In this document: positions 26,466 to 36,000 of the stretch, in pieces
How positions within the stretch are numbered: the first letter of the stretch is position 1
Layout of the letters: each line of letters opens with the position of its first letter
From: CAZWCX01 sp964632945
Lineage (GTDB): Bacteria > Planctomycetota > MHYJ01 > WSZJ01 > CAZWCX01
Direction: 5' to 3'
Assembly: GCA_964632945.1 (NCBI GenBank)
Contig: CAZWCX010000007.1
Coordinates: 48,532 to 112,531, forward strand
DNA length: 64,000 nt
Notes under the pieces: generated by a model
Databases searched by the model: none
What the model was told of the DNA's origin: nothing
The model's input: only the letters and a program-made list of their open reading frames with translations
Position numbers and translations under genes: made by a program

Positions 26466-27308
26466 ATGGCCGACCAGGACCGATTCGAAGGCGCCCGTCG
26501 CTACGTGCTCGACGACGAGCTGGCGAAAATCGTGAACGTCAGCATCGCCCTGGAGATGCCCCTGCTGATCAAGGGCGAACCGGGCACCGGAAAGACCATG
26601 CTCGCCCACGCAATCGCCGAGAGCCTGGGGATGAAGCTCGTCATCCTCAACGTCAAGTCGAGCATGAAGCTGGTCGATGCGCTCTATCAGTACGATACGC
26701 TGACGCGGCTCAACGACTCGCGCTTCGGCGACTCCAAGCGAAACGTCGCCGACATCGCCGAGTACATCCGCATGGGAAAAATCGGCCAGGCCTTCACGGC
26801 GGATGAGCGCGTGGTGTTGCTGATCGACGAGATCGACAAGGCCGACACCGATTTCCAGGACGACATGCTCGACGTTCTGGACCAGATGTCGTTCGACATC
26901 CTGGAGATCGACCGGACGGTCCGGGCACGGCACCGTCCCGTCATCCTGATCACCAGCAACGCCAAGAAGGACCTGTCGGACCCGTTCCTCGGCCGCTGCA
27001 ACTTCCATCACATCGCGTTCCCGGACGCCGAGATGATGAGACGGATCGTGCAGGCGCACTATCCCGACATCGAGCGCGAACTGCAGGAGGGCGCGGTGCG
27101 GGCCTTCTACGCTCTGCGCGAGCTCCCCGACCTCGAGAAGCGGCCGGCGACGCGCGAGCTCCTCAACTGGATCCGCGCGCTCCGCGCCGATCCGGAGTTC
27201 AAGGCGAAGGGCCTCGGGCGCGGCGGCGCGCCGTTCCTGGGCGTCCTGTTCAAGAAGAGCCGGGATCTCGACATTGCCCTCACCCATGCCCCGCGCCTGA
27301 AACTCTGA
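26466..27308 (+). CDS. MoxR-family AAA+ ATPase (280 aa)
   Basis: Walker A GEPGTGKTML and Walker B VVLLIDEIDK are intact. Sensor 1 (ITSNAKKDLSDPFLGRC) and the arginine-finger region follow, as in MoxR/CoxD ATPases. Members usually work with a VWA-domain protein in maturation of metal centres or complexes. That partner follows here at 27329 with a 20-base gap. The ATG at 26466 has GGAGGAAG upstream. The protein is near the normal length (280 aa) and soluble. The client of this pair cannot be told from the neighbours: no CoxD-type metalloenzyme lies near. Confidence 0.93.
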   Translation: MADQDRFEGARRYVLDDELAKIVNVSIALEMPLLIKGEPGTGKTMLAHAIAESLGMKLVILNVKSSMKLVDALYQYDTLTRLNDSRFGDSKRNVADIAEYIRMGKIGQAFTADERVVLLIDEIDKADTDFQDDMLDVLDQMSFDILEIDRTVRARHRPVILITSNAKKDLSDPFLGRCNFHHIAFPDAEMMRRIVQAHYPDIERELQEGAVRAFYALRELPDLEKRPATRELLNWIRALRADPEFKAKGLGRGGAPFLGVLFKKSRDLDIALTHAPRLKL

Positions 27309-27328
27309 CGTCGATCCGGGGATTGCGC

Positions 27329-28516
27329 ATGTTCGCCGCGTTCTTCCACCAGATGAAAGCCGAAGGCGTGCCGGTGACGCCGACGTCTTTTCTCCGCCTT
27401 CATCGGGCGCTTCAGCTCGGCCTCGTCGGCTCGCTCCACGACTTCTATGCCGCCGCTCGGACCATCCTGGTCAAGAGCGAGCGGCACTTCGACGTCTATG
27501 ACCGGCTCTTCGCCCACCACTTCCACGGGGCGGAGTTCGTCCATCCCGCGGACGAGGAGCTGGCGGATGCCGTCAAGGCGCTCCTGTCCGAATGGCTGGC
27601 CGATCCTGCGGCTCTCGCCGGCCTGCTCGATCTGCCGAGGGAGAAGATCGAGAGCCTGACCCCCGACGAACTGATTCAGTACTTTCTCGACCGCTTGAAG
27701 GAGCAGAAAGGGCGGCACCAGGGCGGGTCCAAGTGGATCGGGACCGGTGGAACGTCGCCGGTCGGGCACTCGGGCCGGCATCCCGGCGGGATGCGCGTGG
27801 GCGGTGTGGGCGGCGGGCGCTCGGCGGTCAAGGTGGCGATGGAACGCCGATATCGCGATTACTCCCAGTCCGGTCCGCTCACCCAGGCGCAGATCGGGGA
27901 GGCCCTGAAGCGACTGCGCCGGCTCGTCCCGGCCGGACCCCGCGACTTCCTGGACATCGACGGCACCATCGATCGGACCACGCGCAACGGCGGCGAAATC
28001 GACCTCGTCTTCGATCGCAGCCTCCGCGACCGGCTCGAGGTGGTGCTCGCCATCGACAACGGCGGCTGGTCGATGGACCCGTACGTCGGAATGGTGCAGG
28101 TGCTCTTCGACTACGCGCGCGATCAGTTCAAGCGGCTCCGCACCTTCTTCTTCCACAACACGATCTACGGGCGGGTGTGGGAAGACCCGGAGCGCTGGCG
28201 CAAGCCGATGGCCACCGAGGACTTCGCCCGCTTCGACCGCGAGACGCGCCTGATCCTCGTCGGGGACGCGAGCATGGCGGGGTGGGAACTCAACGGACAC
28301 CACGGCTCGATCCGCGCCGAGGAGCGCTCGGGCATCCCGAGCAGCCGACGCCTGAAGTTCCTCGCCGAGACGTTTCCTCACGCGGTCTGGCTCAATCCGG
28401 TCCCGGCGGACCATTGGTACTTCGCCGGCACGATCGCGCAAATCGGCGCGATCTTCCCGATGTTCGAACTGTCGCTCGACGGCCTGGAAGAGGCGGTGAA
28501 GCGGCTGCAAGGTTGA
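27329..28516 (+). CDS. VWA-containing CoxE-like protein (395 aa)
   Basis: The partner of the upstream MoxR ATPase. The N-terminal half is helical; a Gly/Ser-rich stretch (about 130-165) separates it from a VWA-like domain. The MIDAS loop reads AIDNGGWSMDP, so the usual DxSxS is replaced by D-N-G-G-W-S: the first Asp and a Ser survive with altered spacing. Metal binding is therefore doubtful. Translation begins at ATG 27329; a TTG two codons earlier is possible. The small gap indicates co-transcription with the ATPase. In CoxE/CoxD and MoxR systems such pairs remodel protein complexes; this pair probably does the same for an unknown client. Confidence 0.85.
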   Translation: MFAAFFHQMKAEGVPVTPTSFLRLHRALQLGLVGSLHDFYAAARTILVKSERHFDVYDRLFAHHFHGAEFVHPADEELADAVKALLSEWLADPAALAGLLDLPREKIESLTPDELIQYFLDRLKEQKGRHQGGSKWIGTGGTSPVGHSGRHPGGMRVGGVGGGRSAVKVAMERRYRDYSQSGPLTQAQIGEALKRLRRLVPAGPRDFLDIDGTIDRTTRNGGEIDLVFDRSLRDRLEVVLAIDNGGWSMDPYVGMVQVLFDYARDQFKRLRTFFFHNTIYGRVWEDPERWRKPMATEDFARFDRETRLILVGDASMAGWELNGHHGSIRAEERSGIPSSRRLKFLAETFPHAVWLNPVPADHWYFAGTIAQIGAIFPMFELSLDGLEEAVKRLQG

Positions 28517-28546
28517 CGGGACCGGCCGGCGGGGCTCCTCTCCCTC

Positions 28547-28576
28547 TTGCGTCGCCCGTCCGCCGCGCGCTATCGT
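28547..28576 (+). promoter_or_regulatory. Candidate promoter abutting the 357-aa membrane protein
   Basis: TTGCGT (28547-28552), 18 bases, TATCGT (28571-28576); the ATG at 28586 is nine bases on. As at 10621 and 15929, the layout implies a leaderless or very short leader. Confidence 0.4.
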
Positions 28577-28585
28577 ACGCTCGCC

Positions 28586-29659
28586 ATGCTCTCCTCTCTC
28601 GATCCCCGACCGATCCAGGACCCGTACCGCGCCGCCGTCTACCGAGGGGTGTTTCACGCCGCGGGGCTCTACAACCTCGCCTTCGGGGCATGGGCGGGAC
28701 TCGATCCCTCGGCCTTCTTCCACTGGATGGAGATCGACCCGCCCCGGTATCCGGCCATCTGGCAATGCCTGGGCATGGTGGTCGGGCTCTATGGGCTGGC
28801 CTACTCCTGGGCGGCCGAGCGGCTGGAGCTCGGCCGCCCGCTCATCGCGATCGGTCTCCTGGGCAAGGTGCTGGGGCCGTTCGGATTGATCTTCACCGTG
28901 CAGTCGGGGGAATGGCCGCTTCGCACCGGGATGCTCTGCGTCTTCAACGACCTGGTCTGGTGGGTTCCCTTCGGCCTGTACCTGCTCGAAGGGACGCGGG
29001 CGGGTGCGGCGGTGCGGGCGGGGGCGGTCTGGCCGTGCGTCGCGCTGCACGCGATCGCGGCCCCGGCCACGCTGTTCCTGCTTCAGGGGGGCAGCGAGGT
29101 CGTTCCGGACGCCGCACAGCGGATCGCGTACATCCGCGACCATGCCGTCGCCTGGCGCGCGGGTTGGGCGCTCTGGATGTTGAGCGCGGTCAGCCTGCTC
29201 GGATTCTACGCCTGGTGGGGGGCGCGGACCGGCAGGCCGCGGGCGGCGCACGTCGCGCTGGCGATCGCCGCCGTCGGTATGGGGTTCGACCTCTTCACGG
29301 AAGCCCTCTACATCGGGTGGTTGCCGCGCCACTTCGAAACGATTGCGCCGATGGGCACCCTCCTCTCCGCGGGCGTGGCCAACGGACTCTACAGCGTGGC
29401 GGGGGTGATCCTGACCCGCAGCCACGCCGGATTGCCGCGCGCGTTGCGGGCGATCGCGTGGGCGGTCTGGGTGGGAGGATTCGGCCTCACGGCCAGCGCG
29501 CTGGCCGGCTGGGTGCCGGGATTGGTGGGGTTCTCCGCGGTGATCATGACCCTCTTCACGCCATGGTGCGCGGCCGTGGGCTGGGTGTTCCGGGAGGGGC
29601 GACGACCGGTCGCGGAGCCGGAACCCGTGCCGGGAATCGCGCCGGAGTCGAGCCCGTGA
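28586..29659 (+). CDS. Polytopic membrane protein of unknown function (357 aa)
   Basis: Nine or ten hydrophobic helices cover almost the whole chain, with few loops. Aromatic residues are frequent, for example in VFNDLVWWVPFGLYLL. No transporter or enzyme motif is recognised. The ATG at 28586 is used; an upstream start at 28547 would add a basic leader. Its stop overlaps the start of the next gene by four bases (GTGA, 29656-29659), so the two are translationally coupled. The neighbour, a saccharopine-dehydrogenase-like protein, suggests a joint role in the membrane, but the substrate is unknown. Confidence 0.75.
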   Translation: MLSSLDPRPIQDPYRAAVYRGVFHAAGLYNLAFGAWAGLDPSAFFHWMEIDPPRYPAIWQCLGMVVGLYGLAYSWAAERLELGRPLIAIGLLGKVLGPFGLIFTVQSGEWPLRTGMLCVFNDLVWWVPFGLYLLEGTRAGAAVRAGAVWPCVALHAIAAPATLFLLQGGSEVVPDAAQRIAYIRDHAVAWRAGWALWMLSAVSLLGFYAWWGARTGRPRAAHVALAIAAVGMGFDLFTEALYIGWLPRHFETIAPMGTLLSAGVANGLYSVAGVILTRSHAGLPRALRAIAWAVWVGGFGLTASALAGWVPGLVGFSAVIMTLFTPWCAAVGWVFREGRRPVAEPEPVPGIAPESSP

Positions 29660-30744
29660 GGCGTGTGGTGGTTCTCGGCGCGCGCGGTTTCTTCGGCGGC
29701 GCGGTGGCCGAACTGTTGCGCGCCGGGGGGGCGGCGCCGCTCCGCGCCGCGCGGACGGGCGGCGATATGCGCTGCGATGCCGAGGACCGGGAGTCGCTGC
29801 GCGCCGCGCTTCGATCCGGCGACGTAGTCGTCGATGCGGCCGGACCGTTCCAGGAGCGCACGACGGCCCTGGTGGAAGCCGCACTGGAGATCGGATTCGA
29901 CGTCATCGACCTTTGCGACGCCCTCGGTCACGTGCGCCGGGTGCGGGGCCTCGAGGAGCGGATCCGCACCCGCGGCATCCGGGTCCTGTCGGCCTGCAGC
30001 ACCGTGTCGACGGTCTCGGCCCTTGCGGTGCGGCGGAGCGGGGCGCGCGCGCCGGTGCGGCTCACCGGTTTTCTCGCGCCGGCGACGCGTCACTCGGCCC
30101 GCCGCGGCACGGCGGCGTCGCTGGTCGGGTCGCTCGGGAAGCCGGTCGAGGTCCGGCGGAACGGCACTCCGGCCCCCGCGACCGGCTGGGGCGAAGAACG
30201 GGCGTGGGACATGCCGCCTCCGGTGGGACCCGTGAACGGCGGACTTTTCGAGAGCGCCGATGTCGACACGCTGCCGCGCGTCTGGCCGACGCTCCGCGAC
30301 GTCGCCCTGTATGCGGATTCCCGCGTCTTCGGCATGAACGCGGTGCTGCGACTCGCCGCACGATGGCCGTCGATCTTCCGTCCGTTCCTGCGGCCGAACC
30401 GGCTTGCGCTTTCCCTGGCGCGTCTCTGCGGCGCCGGCGCCGGCGGGATCGGATACGAAGTGGAAGACGGCGACGGCACCCTTCTCGGCGTGGCCTGGGT
30501 CGGCCGGGATCGGTCGCATCTCGTCGCCGCGGCGCCGGCCGCGCTGGCGGCACGCGCGCTCGCCGAGGACCGCATCCCCGGGGGCGGCATCGTTCCCCCC
30601 GACCGCCACGTCGAGGTCGCGGCGCTTCGGGACCTGCTCCGCGACCTCGGCGTGGAGGAATTGCACGCGCGGATCGACCGTCGGGGCGGGCCGCCGGGGT
30701 GGATCGCCGCCGAGCCGTCCGATCCGTGCCCGTCCTCGCGCTGA
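29656..30744 (+). CDS. Saccharopine-dehydrogenase-like NAD(P)-binding protein (362 aa)
   Basis: The N-terminus VVVLGARGFFGGAVAELL is a dinucleotide-binding Rossmann motif (GxxGFxG). It is followed by the CDAEDRESLR and VVVDAAGPFQ elements typical of the saccharopine dehydrogenase-like or trans-acting enoyl reductase-like family. The C-terminal half is an alpha/beta region ending DRHVEVAALRDLL. Translation starts at GTG 29656, overlapping the preceding gene. Family members reduce or oxidise varied substrates, so the reaction is open. Coupling to a membrane protein suggests a lipid or membrane substrate (inference). Confidence 0.75.
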   Translation: MRRVVVLGARGFFGGAVAELLRAGGAAPLRAARTGGDMRCDAEDRESLRAALRSGDVVVDAAGPFQERTTALVEAALEIGFDVIDLCDALGHVRRVRGLEERIRTRGIRVLSACSTVSTVSALAVRRSGARAPVRLTGFLAPATRHSARRGTAASLVGSLGKPVEVRRNGTPAPATGWGEERAWDMPPPVGPVNGGLFESADVDTLPRVWPTLRDVALYADSRVFGMNAVLRLAARWPSIFRPFLRPNRLALSLARLCGAGAGGIGYEVEDGDGTLLGVAWVGRDRSHLVAAAPAALAARALAEDRIPGGGIVPPDRHVEVAALRDLLRDLGVEELHARIDRRGGPPGWIAAEPSDPCPSSR

Positions 30745-30779
30745 GCGGGTTCGGCGGTACTTCCCGCGTCGGCCGCCCG

Positions 30780-31958
30780 TCACTCCCCGTCCATGCTCTG
30801 CAACAGCCGGACGTGAATCCGCGCGTACTCCTCCTGCTCCCGTACGTCCAGCAGCGTACTCCCGGAGGCGGGTTCCAGCAGCGCCGAGAAGGCCGCATCG
30901 CGGACCTCGGCCGACTCCTGTTCATCCAAGGCAATCCGCCGCAGGAGGGCGACGGCGTTCGAGTCGCGGGGGGTCAGGTGCCCGTCGAGCCCCTGAATGA
31001 CCGCGCGCCGGAAGGCGGTATCCCGGCTCCGGTCCACTTCGCGCAGCAACGGCTCCAGGCGGTGCGGCGTGGGGTTCGAGTCGAAGGCCATCGCCAGCAT
31101 TTCCCCGCGGCGCGCGGGGTCGGATTCCTGCTGGGCGGCGATTTCGAGGACTTCCGAAAACTGCGGACCGTCGCCGGGGATGTACGAGATCGCAACTTGC
31201 CGGACTTCCGGGTCGCGATCGCGAAGAAGGCGATCCCAGGCCTCGATCCGTTCCGCCTCGGGCAGGGTCGTGAGGTGCTCCGCGCCGAAGATCCGATGTC
31301 GGGAGTCGGACCGGGCCAGGGCTTCGCGCACATACGCCCCGGCGCGGTCTGCGGCGGCCAGTTCGAGCCACTCGAACAGTCCGTCGCGCAATCGCGGGTC
31401 CTGCGGATCGTCGCGCAAGCGCCGCTCCAGAATGCCGGCCATGGCGTCCGGAGCGATCTCGATCAGCCGGCAGATCGACGCAACCAGGGCATTCCAGGCG
31501 GCGTGCATGGCCGCAGAGTCACCGGCGCGGGCCACTTTGTCCCACTCGAGCAGCAGTCGCGTGAACGAGCCCTCGGCGTCCCGATCATCGACGGAAAACG
31601 CCTTCTCGATCCGCTCGGTATGCGCGTCGGTGGATCCGGAGCCCGGCGGGAGGCCGCGCCGATCCGCGGGATCAGGCGCCGGCCGGTCCGGCCCCGCCGC
31701 GTGGGGGGCGGGCCCCGCGGGCAGGGGCGCCGCCGGCGCAGGCCTTTCCTCCAGACCCCGCGGCGCCGTGGGATCGGTGGTGCGCTTGCGGGCGGCGTCC
31801 CGCCGGCGGGCTTCGTCGCGGAGACGTTGCGCGTCGGCGACCGCCCGGTCCCGCGCCGTTTCCGCATCGTGTCGCGCCCGGCGTTCGAGCCCCCACGCGC
31901 CCGCGACGAGGGCGGTGTAAGCGGCGATCCCCAAGACGAGCCACCGGTTCCGTCGCAT
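30780..31958 (-). CDS. Membrane-anchored HEAT-like repeat protein (392 aa)
   Basis: A membrane helix at residues 6-22 is followed by a coiled coil rich in Arg and Ala and a Pro-rich linker. HEAT/Armadillo-like repeats follow (AEHLTTLPEAERIEAW, DRDPEVRQVAISY and similar). No catalytic motif is seen. The ATG at 31958 comes after a well-formed promoter (31994-32022). It is the last gene of a long minus-strand run from 46634 and could be a separate unit. HEAT solenoids usually scaffold protein complexes. Possibly it serves the envelope system upstream, but this rests on position only. Confidence 0.8.
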   Translation of the reverse strand: MRRNRWLVLGIAAYTALVAGAWGLERRARHDAETARDRAVADAQRLRDEARRRDAARKRTTDPTAPRGLEERPAPAAPLPAGPAPHAAGPDRPAPDPADRRGLPPGSGSTDAHTERIEKAFSVDDRDAEGSFTRLLLEWDKVARAGDSAAMHAAWNALVASICRLIEIAPDAMAGILERRLRDDPQDPRLRDGLFEWLELAAADRAGAYVREALARSDSRHRIFGAEHLTTLPEAERIEAWDRLLRDRDPEVRQVAISYIPGDGPQFSEVLEIAAQQESDPARRGEMLAMAFDSNPTPHRLEPLLREVDRSRDTAFRRAVIQGLDGHLTPRDSNAVALLRRIALDEQESAEVRDAAFSALLEPASGSTLLDVREQEEYARIHVRLLQSMDGE

Positions 31959-31993
31959 CGAGGGTTCCCCCCGGGCAGAAGCGCACCGATGCC

Positions 31994-32022
31994 AACATAG
32001 GACGGCACGGGGCAAGTTTCAA
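31994..32022 (-). promoter_or_regulatory. Strong candidate promoter for the HEAT-like protein
   Basis: Minus strand TTGAAA (32017-32022), 17 bases, TATGTT (31994-31999), then 35 bases to the ATG at 31958. It suggests that the gene can be expressed apart from the large operon. Confidence 0.55.
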
Positions 32023-32084
32023 GCCGATTCCCGCGCACACGACCCGGCGCGGGCGGGTTGCGAGGGAACGAGCGGACGGTAGGG

Positions 32085-32942
32085 TCAGGGAATGCGTGTC
32101 GACTCGAGGAGATCCCGGACTTCCGCCAGCGGGCAGCGTTGACCCGAACACATCGCGTCGGCCGCCTTCGGCCGGACCGCCTGGAACTCCTCCGGGGTCG
32201 TGCCACGAAGTTCCCCGTTCGGCAGCCGTTTCAGGAGCGCGAGCGATGCGGCGCTGTTCCCCGAGGGGTTGCCCAGGAGGAGGTAGGCCCCCTCGACCGT
32301 CCGGAGGATTCGTTCGACTCCGAACCAATCTTCGAGTCGGGTCTCCCGTTCCGTCAGGATGCCGAGCCGGAGCATGGCGCCCCCGTCGCGACCCGACTGC
32401 AAGTCGCGCAGCAGCAGGGTTCGCCCTGCCGCCAGGTTGGTCGCCTGGATGCGGATGGCGCAGGCGATGCGCTCGAACCAGCAGTCCGGCGTCGAACCCC
32501 AGGCGGGGATGTCCCCGAAGAGGTCGCGCAGGTCGGCTGCGAAGGAAGGGAGCCAGTCCCGATCCGGACACGTGGATCGCAGCAGCAGTCCGGGATCCGG
32601 GTCCGCGAGCAGTTCACGTACTGCATCCGGCGGGATCGCCTGGATTCGGCGTCGATCGACGAGGTGGACGAGGTGGTGCCTCGGTGGGGGCTCGTCCTCG
32701 GGGTCCCAGAACCGGGTGGTGACGAGGTCGAGGAAGGATCCCACGGGCCGACGAAGGACCCAGTCGATTCGGTAGTCGCGGAACCCGGGAAGATCGGTGC
32801 CGCGGAGGGTGATCACGAACCAGCCGTCCCGCTTCCATGGTCCGGCGAACTCCCGCACACCCGGGGGAAAGTCGATCGGGTCCAAACCGGGGGCGAACTG
32901 CCGGCGAATCCGTTCCCAGTTCCGGCGGTCGGCGTCGTTCAT
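32085..32942 (-). CDS. Uncharacterised protein (285 aa)
   Basis: No family recognised. The protein is soluble, rich in Arg, Asp and Trp, with blocks GPWKRDGWFVITLRG and STPDCWFERIACAIRIQ. It has no signal peptide or membrane segment, so it is predicted cytoplasmic. The end carries a Cys pair (AMCSGQRCPLAEV), which could bind a metal or form a disulfide. The ATG at 32942 has AAGGAA upstream. It is separated from the 1287-aa repeat protein by about 100 bases carrying a hairpin, so it may be part of the same transcript. Confidence 0.7.
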   Translation of the reverse strand: MNDADRRNWERIRRQFAPGLDPIDFPPGVREFAGPWKRDGWFVITLRGTDLPGFRDYRIDWVLRRPVGSFLDLVTTRFWDPEDEPPPRHHLVHLVDRRRIQAIPPDAVRELLADPDPGLLLRSTCPDRDWLPSFAADLRDLFGDIPAWGSTPDCWFERIACAIRIQATNLAAGRTLLLRDLQSGRDGGAMLRLGILTERETRLEDWFGVERILRTVEGAYLLLGNPSGNSAASLALLKRLPNGELRGTTPEEFQAVRPKAADAMCSGQRCPLAEVRDLLESTRIP

Positions 32943-32990
32943 GGCCGGTTCCTTCTGCGGTTGCCCTGCAGGGAACGCGCGGGCGCCGCG

Positions 32991-33033
32991 TCCGCCTTCC
33001 GCCGGCACCCGGGAGGCCGGCGGGGGAGGCGGA
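32991..33033 (-). terminator. Imperfect GC hairpin after the 1287-aa gene
   Basis: Arms ccgccggc/gccggcgg (32999-33006 and 33016-33023) sit inside outer arms tccgcc/ggcgga (32991-32996 and 33028-33033). It lies just past the stop at 33047. No T-run follows, so it may be only an mRNA-stability or partial termination element. Confidence 0.35.
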
Positions 33034-33046
33034 CGGTGGGATCCGA

Positions 33047-36000
33047 CTAGGTTCCGGGAGTTCCCTGCGGGCCCGGCGGCGTCGCGCCTTCCGCCGGCGG
33101 CGTGGGTGCGGCGGCCGGCGGGTGTCCCGCGCCCCAGTTCGGGGAAGCGGCGGTCGTTCCGGGCATCGGCGCCTCCGGGCCCCCCTCCGGGGCACTTCCG
33201 TCGCCGGCCCCGCCGCCCCACCAGGAGCGTACTCCCTGGAGCGCGCCGTACAGGACCGCGAGCATGAAGCACGCGCCCGCCGTGAAGACCAGCACCGACA
33301 GGTACTCCCGGTACGTTTCCTCCAGCAGCGTGTGCGCGCCGAGGAGCACGAGCGTGCCCGCGCCAAGCCAGCCGATTCGGGCGAGGTCGGTGACGCCGGG
33401 CACGCGCCAGAGGGCCCACACGACCAGGAGCAGGAGCAGGGCCATCGTGCCGCGCGCGACGTAGCCGACGCTGGTGCGCACGCAGCGGGACCGGATCCGT
33501 CCGGGTTCATCGAGCGAAATCAGGGTCTGGAAGTGGAACGACTTCCCGGACTTCGGTCGCGCGCCGCTCGACATGGAGGGGAGGCCGGCGGCCTTGCCCT
33601 GCTGGACCTCCATCGCCCCGCCGCCCATGCGGGCTTCGGACATGCGGCGAATGACTTCCACGTTGCGCTGGTACTGGACGTCTCCCTGGCCGGCGGGTGC
33701 GTTCGCGCCCGTCGACTGCGGGGCCATGGCGATCGGCGCATCGGGGTCGGCCGCCGTGAGCTCGTTCTCGGTGAAGTAGGAGACGCGGCGCATGTTCCCC
33801 GAGTCGGCCACCAGTTCGTAATTCACCGGCAGGGAGACCGACCAACCGAGCCGCAGGACCGGCAGGTTCATCGGCGGCGCGGCGAGGTCGATGACGTCGA
33901 CCACGCCCATCGGCTTCTGTTTCCGGCCGAATCGAAGGCGGACGTCGAACGTCTCGTCGCCGCGGGCCGCCTTGGCGATCGGCACCAGGGTGATCGTCTT
34001 GCCCGACTCCTGCGTCTGGAACGGGGTCTCCTGCGCACCGGCCACGAAGAGGTGCCAGATGTCGGCATCCGCGGGAAGTTCGAGCCGCAGGTACTGTTCC
34101 CGGGTGTTGCGAACCCGGGCGGCCAGGTCGGTGATCATGTGGCCTTCCTCGGTGATGGTCGTCGACAGCCGCAGGGCCTCGACCACCGCGACGAGGACCT
34201 TGGCGAACTCGTTCTGGCGGATGTTGGCCGAGAAAGAGTACGGGTGCCGGAGGTAGCGGAACGCCATCAGGATCGGCACCGAGATGCCGCGCTTGTAGTC
34301 GGCGGGGACTTCCTTGTCGTCGATCGGCGTGAGCGCCTCGATCGCGGGCGCCGACATCTCCACGTCCGGCCGCGCCGCAAATGCGAGGTAGCCGGTTTCG
34401 CGCTCGAGATCGTAGGCCTCCCCGACCGGCTGGACCTGGGGGCCGGTGAAGGTCACGGCGCCGCTGCGGTCCTTCACGTCCCGCTGGAAGGTCAGGTAGA
34501 GGGTGTACGCGCCGGTCTGGGGCGAGTGGAGGGTTACCGTCCACACGTCCCCCTCCCCGGGGCGCGCGCCCTTGGTCTTTTCCTTGTGCTTGATCGCCTG
34601 CCCGTCGATGTCCGGGTCGTTGACGCCCGGCGGGAGCTTGATCTTGAACTGGCTCACGCCGGCGTACAGGATCGAGAAGCGCAGGGTCGTGGAGCAGGTC
34701 ACCAGCTGCTCGGCGATGGAGACGAAGCTGAAGGTCTCGGCGGTCACGCGCGGCTTGACCTTCTCCACCGACAGCCCCAGCGACCACGGGGATTCGAAGT
34801 ACTTGTAGGCGATCGCGAACGACGCCGCCCGTCCGGCGAGGCCGGCGGGGAGGTCCTTGAGGTCGATCTCGGTCAGTTTCTGCGTCCCCTTGGCGTCGGT
34901 CTTGACGCGCAGGTCGGCGGCGGTGGTGAGGGCCAGGTGGCCGCGCTCCTTTTTCACGTCGCGGACGGCGAAGGCGGGCAGGCCGATCCCCTTGGTCACC
35001 TCGGTCAGCGGCGTCTCCGCCTTGATCGAGAGGACGTAGGCGCCTTCGACCTTGGACTTGAGGGTCACGGTGAGAACGCCGTCGGTCTCATCGCGCTTCC
35101 AGTCGTCGAGGTTCTCGCCCTCCACCGACAGGATGCGCAATTCGGGGGCGAGCCACGCCTTGAGGGAGAAGACGCCCGCCTTGCGGATGTCGTACGCGAG
35201 TTCGGCGGAGAGTTCGAGGTTCTTGTCGGTGATGGAGTACACTCCGCGGGTCTCGACCGTCACCTCCGGCATGACGTCGGTGACGCCGACCGCGAGCTTG
35301 TAGGGGTGTTTCAGGTAGCGGAAGGCCAGCTCGACCGGCTCCCGGTCCGGAGCGGGCTGCCCGCCCTTGCCGCCGTTCCCGGCCGCCGCGGGCTCATCGA
35401 AGAGCGTCCACGCCAGTTCGCGGACGTTGATCTGTCGAATCCCGTCGAAGGCACGGGCCTCCGCCTTCACGCCCGGGACCGTGGTGAGGGCGACGTAGCC
35501 CCACTCGCGCTCGACGTCGAGCACCTCGATGGCGGGCAGGGAGACGTCCGCGGCGTCCTTCACCGCGCGTTCGGTTTCCAGCGTGAGGCGGTAGTCGCCT
35601 TCCGCCTTGGAGCGGAGGTCCACCGCCAGAACGTTGTCCTTCACCTGCTGCGTATTGATGTCCCGGCCGCCGAGGTCGAGCAGTTTGAGGCCGTCGGGGA
35701 GGCGAATGAGGAAGCGGAACACGCCGGCGTCGCGGATCTTGTAATTCACCGCGGTGGACAGGCGCAGGGTGTCTTTGGAGAGCCGCGCGACCGTGAAGAC
35801 ATCCGCCGTCACCTTGGGCGTCACCTCGCTGACGGAGAGCGAGGCGTCGAAGGGCCGCTTGAGGTACTTGAAGCCCAGCTGCATCTCGTCGCCGGACTTC
35901 AGGTCGCCGGGCAGTTCCTGCACGTCGACCTGGGCGACGTCCTTGGCCGAGGCGACCTCGACCTTGATCCCCTTCTTTGCGGCGATGGCGATCGCCCCCT

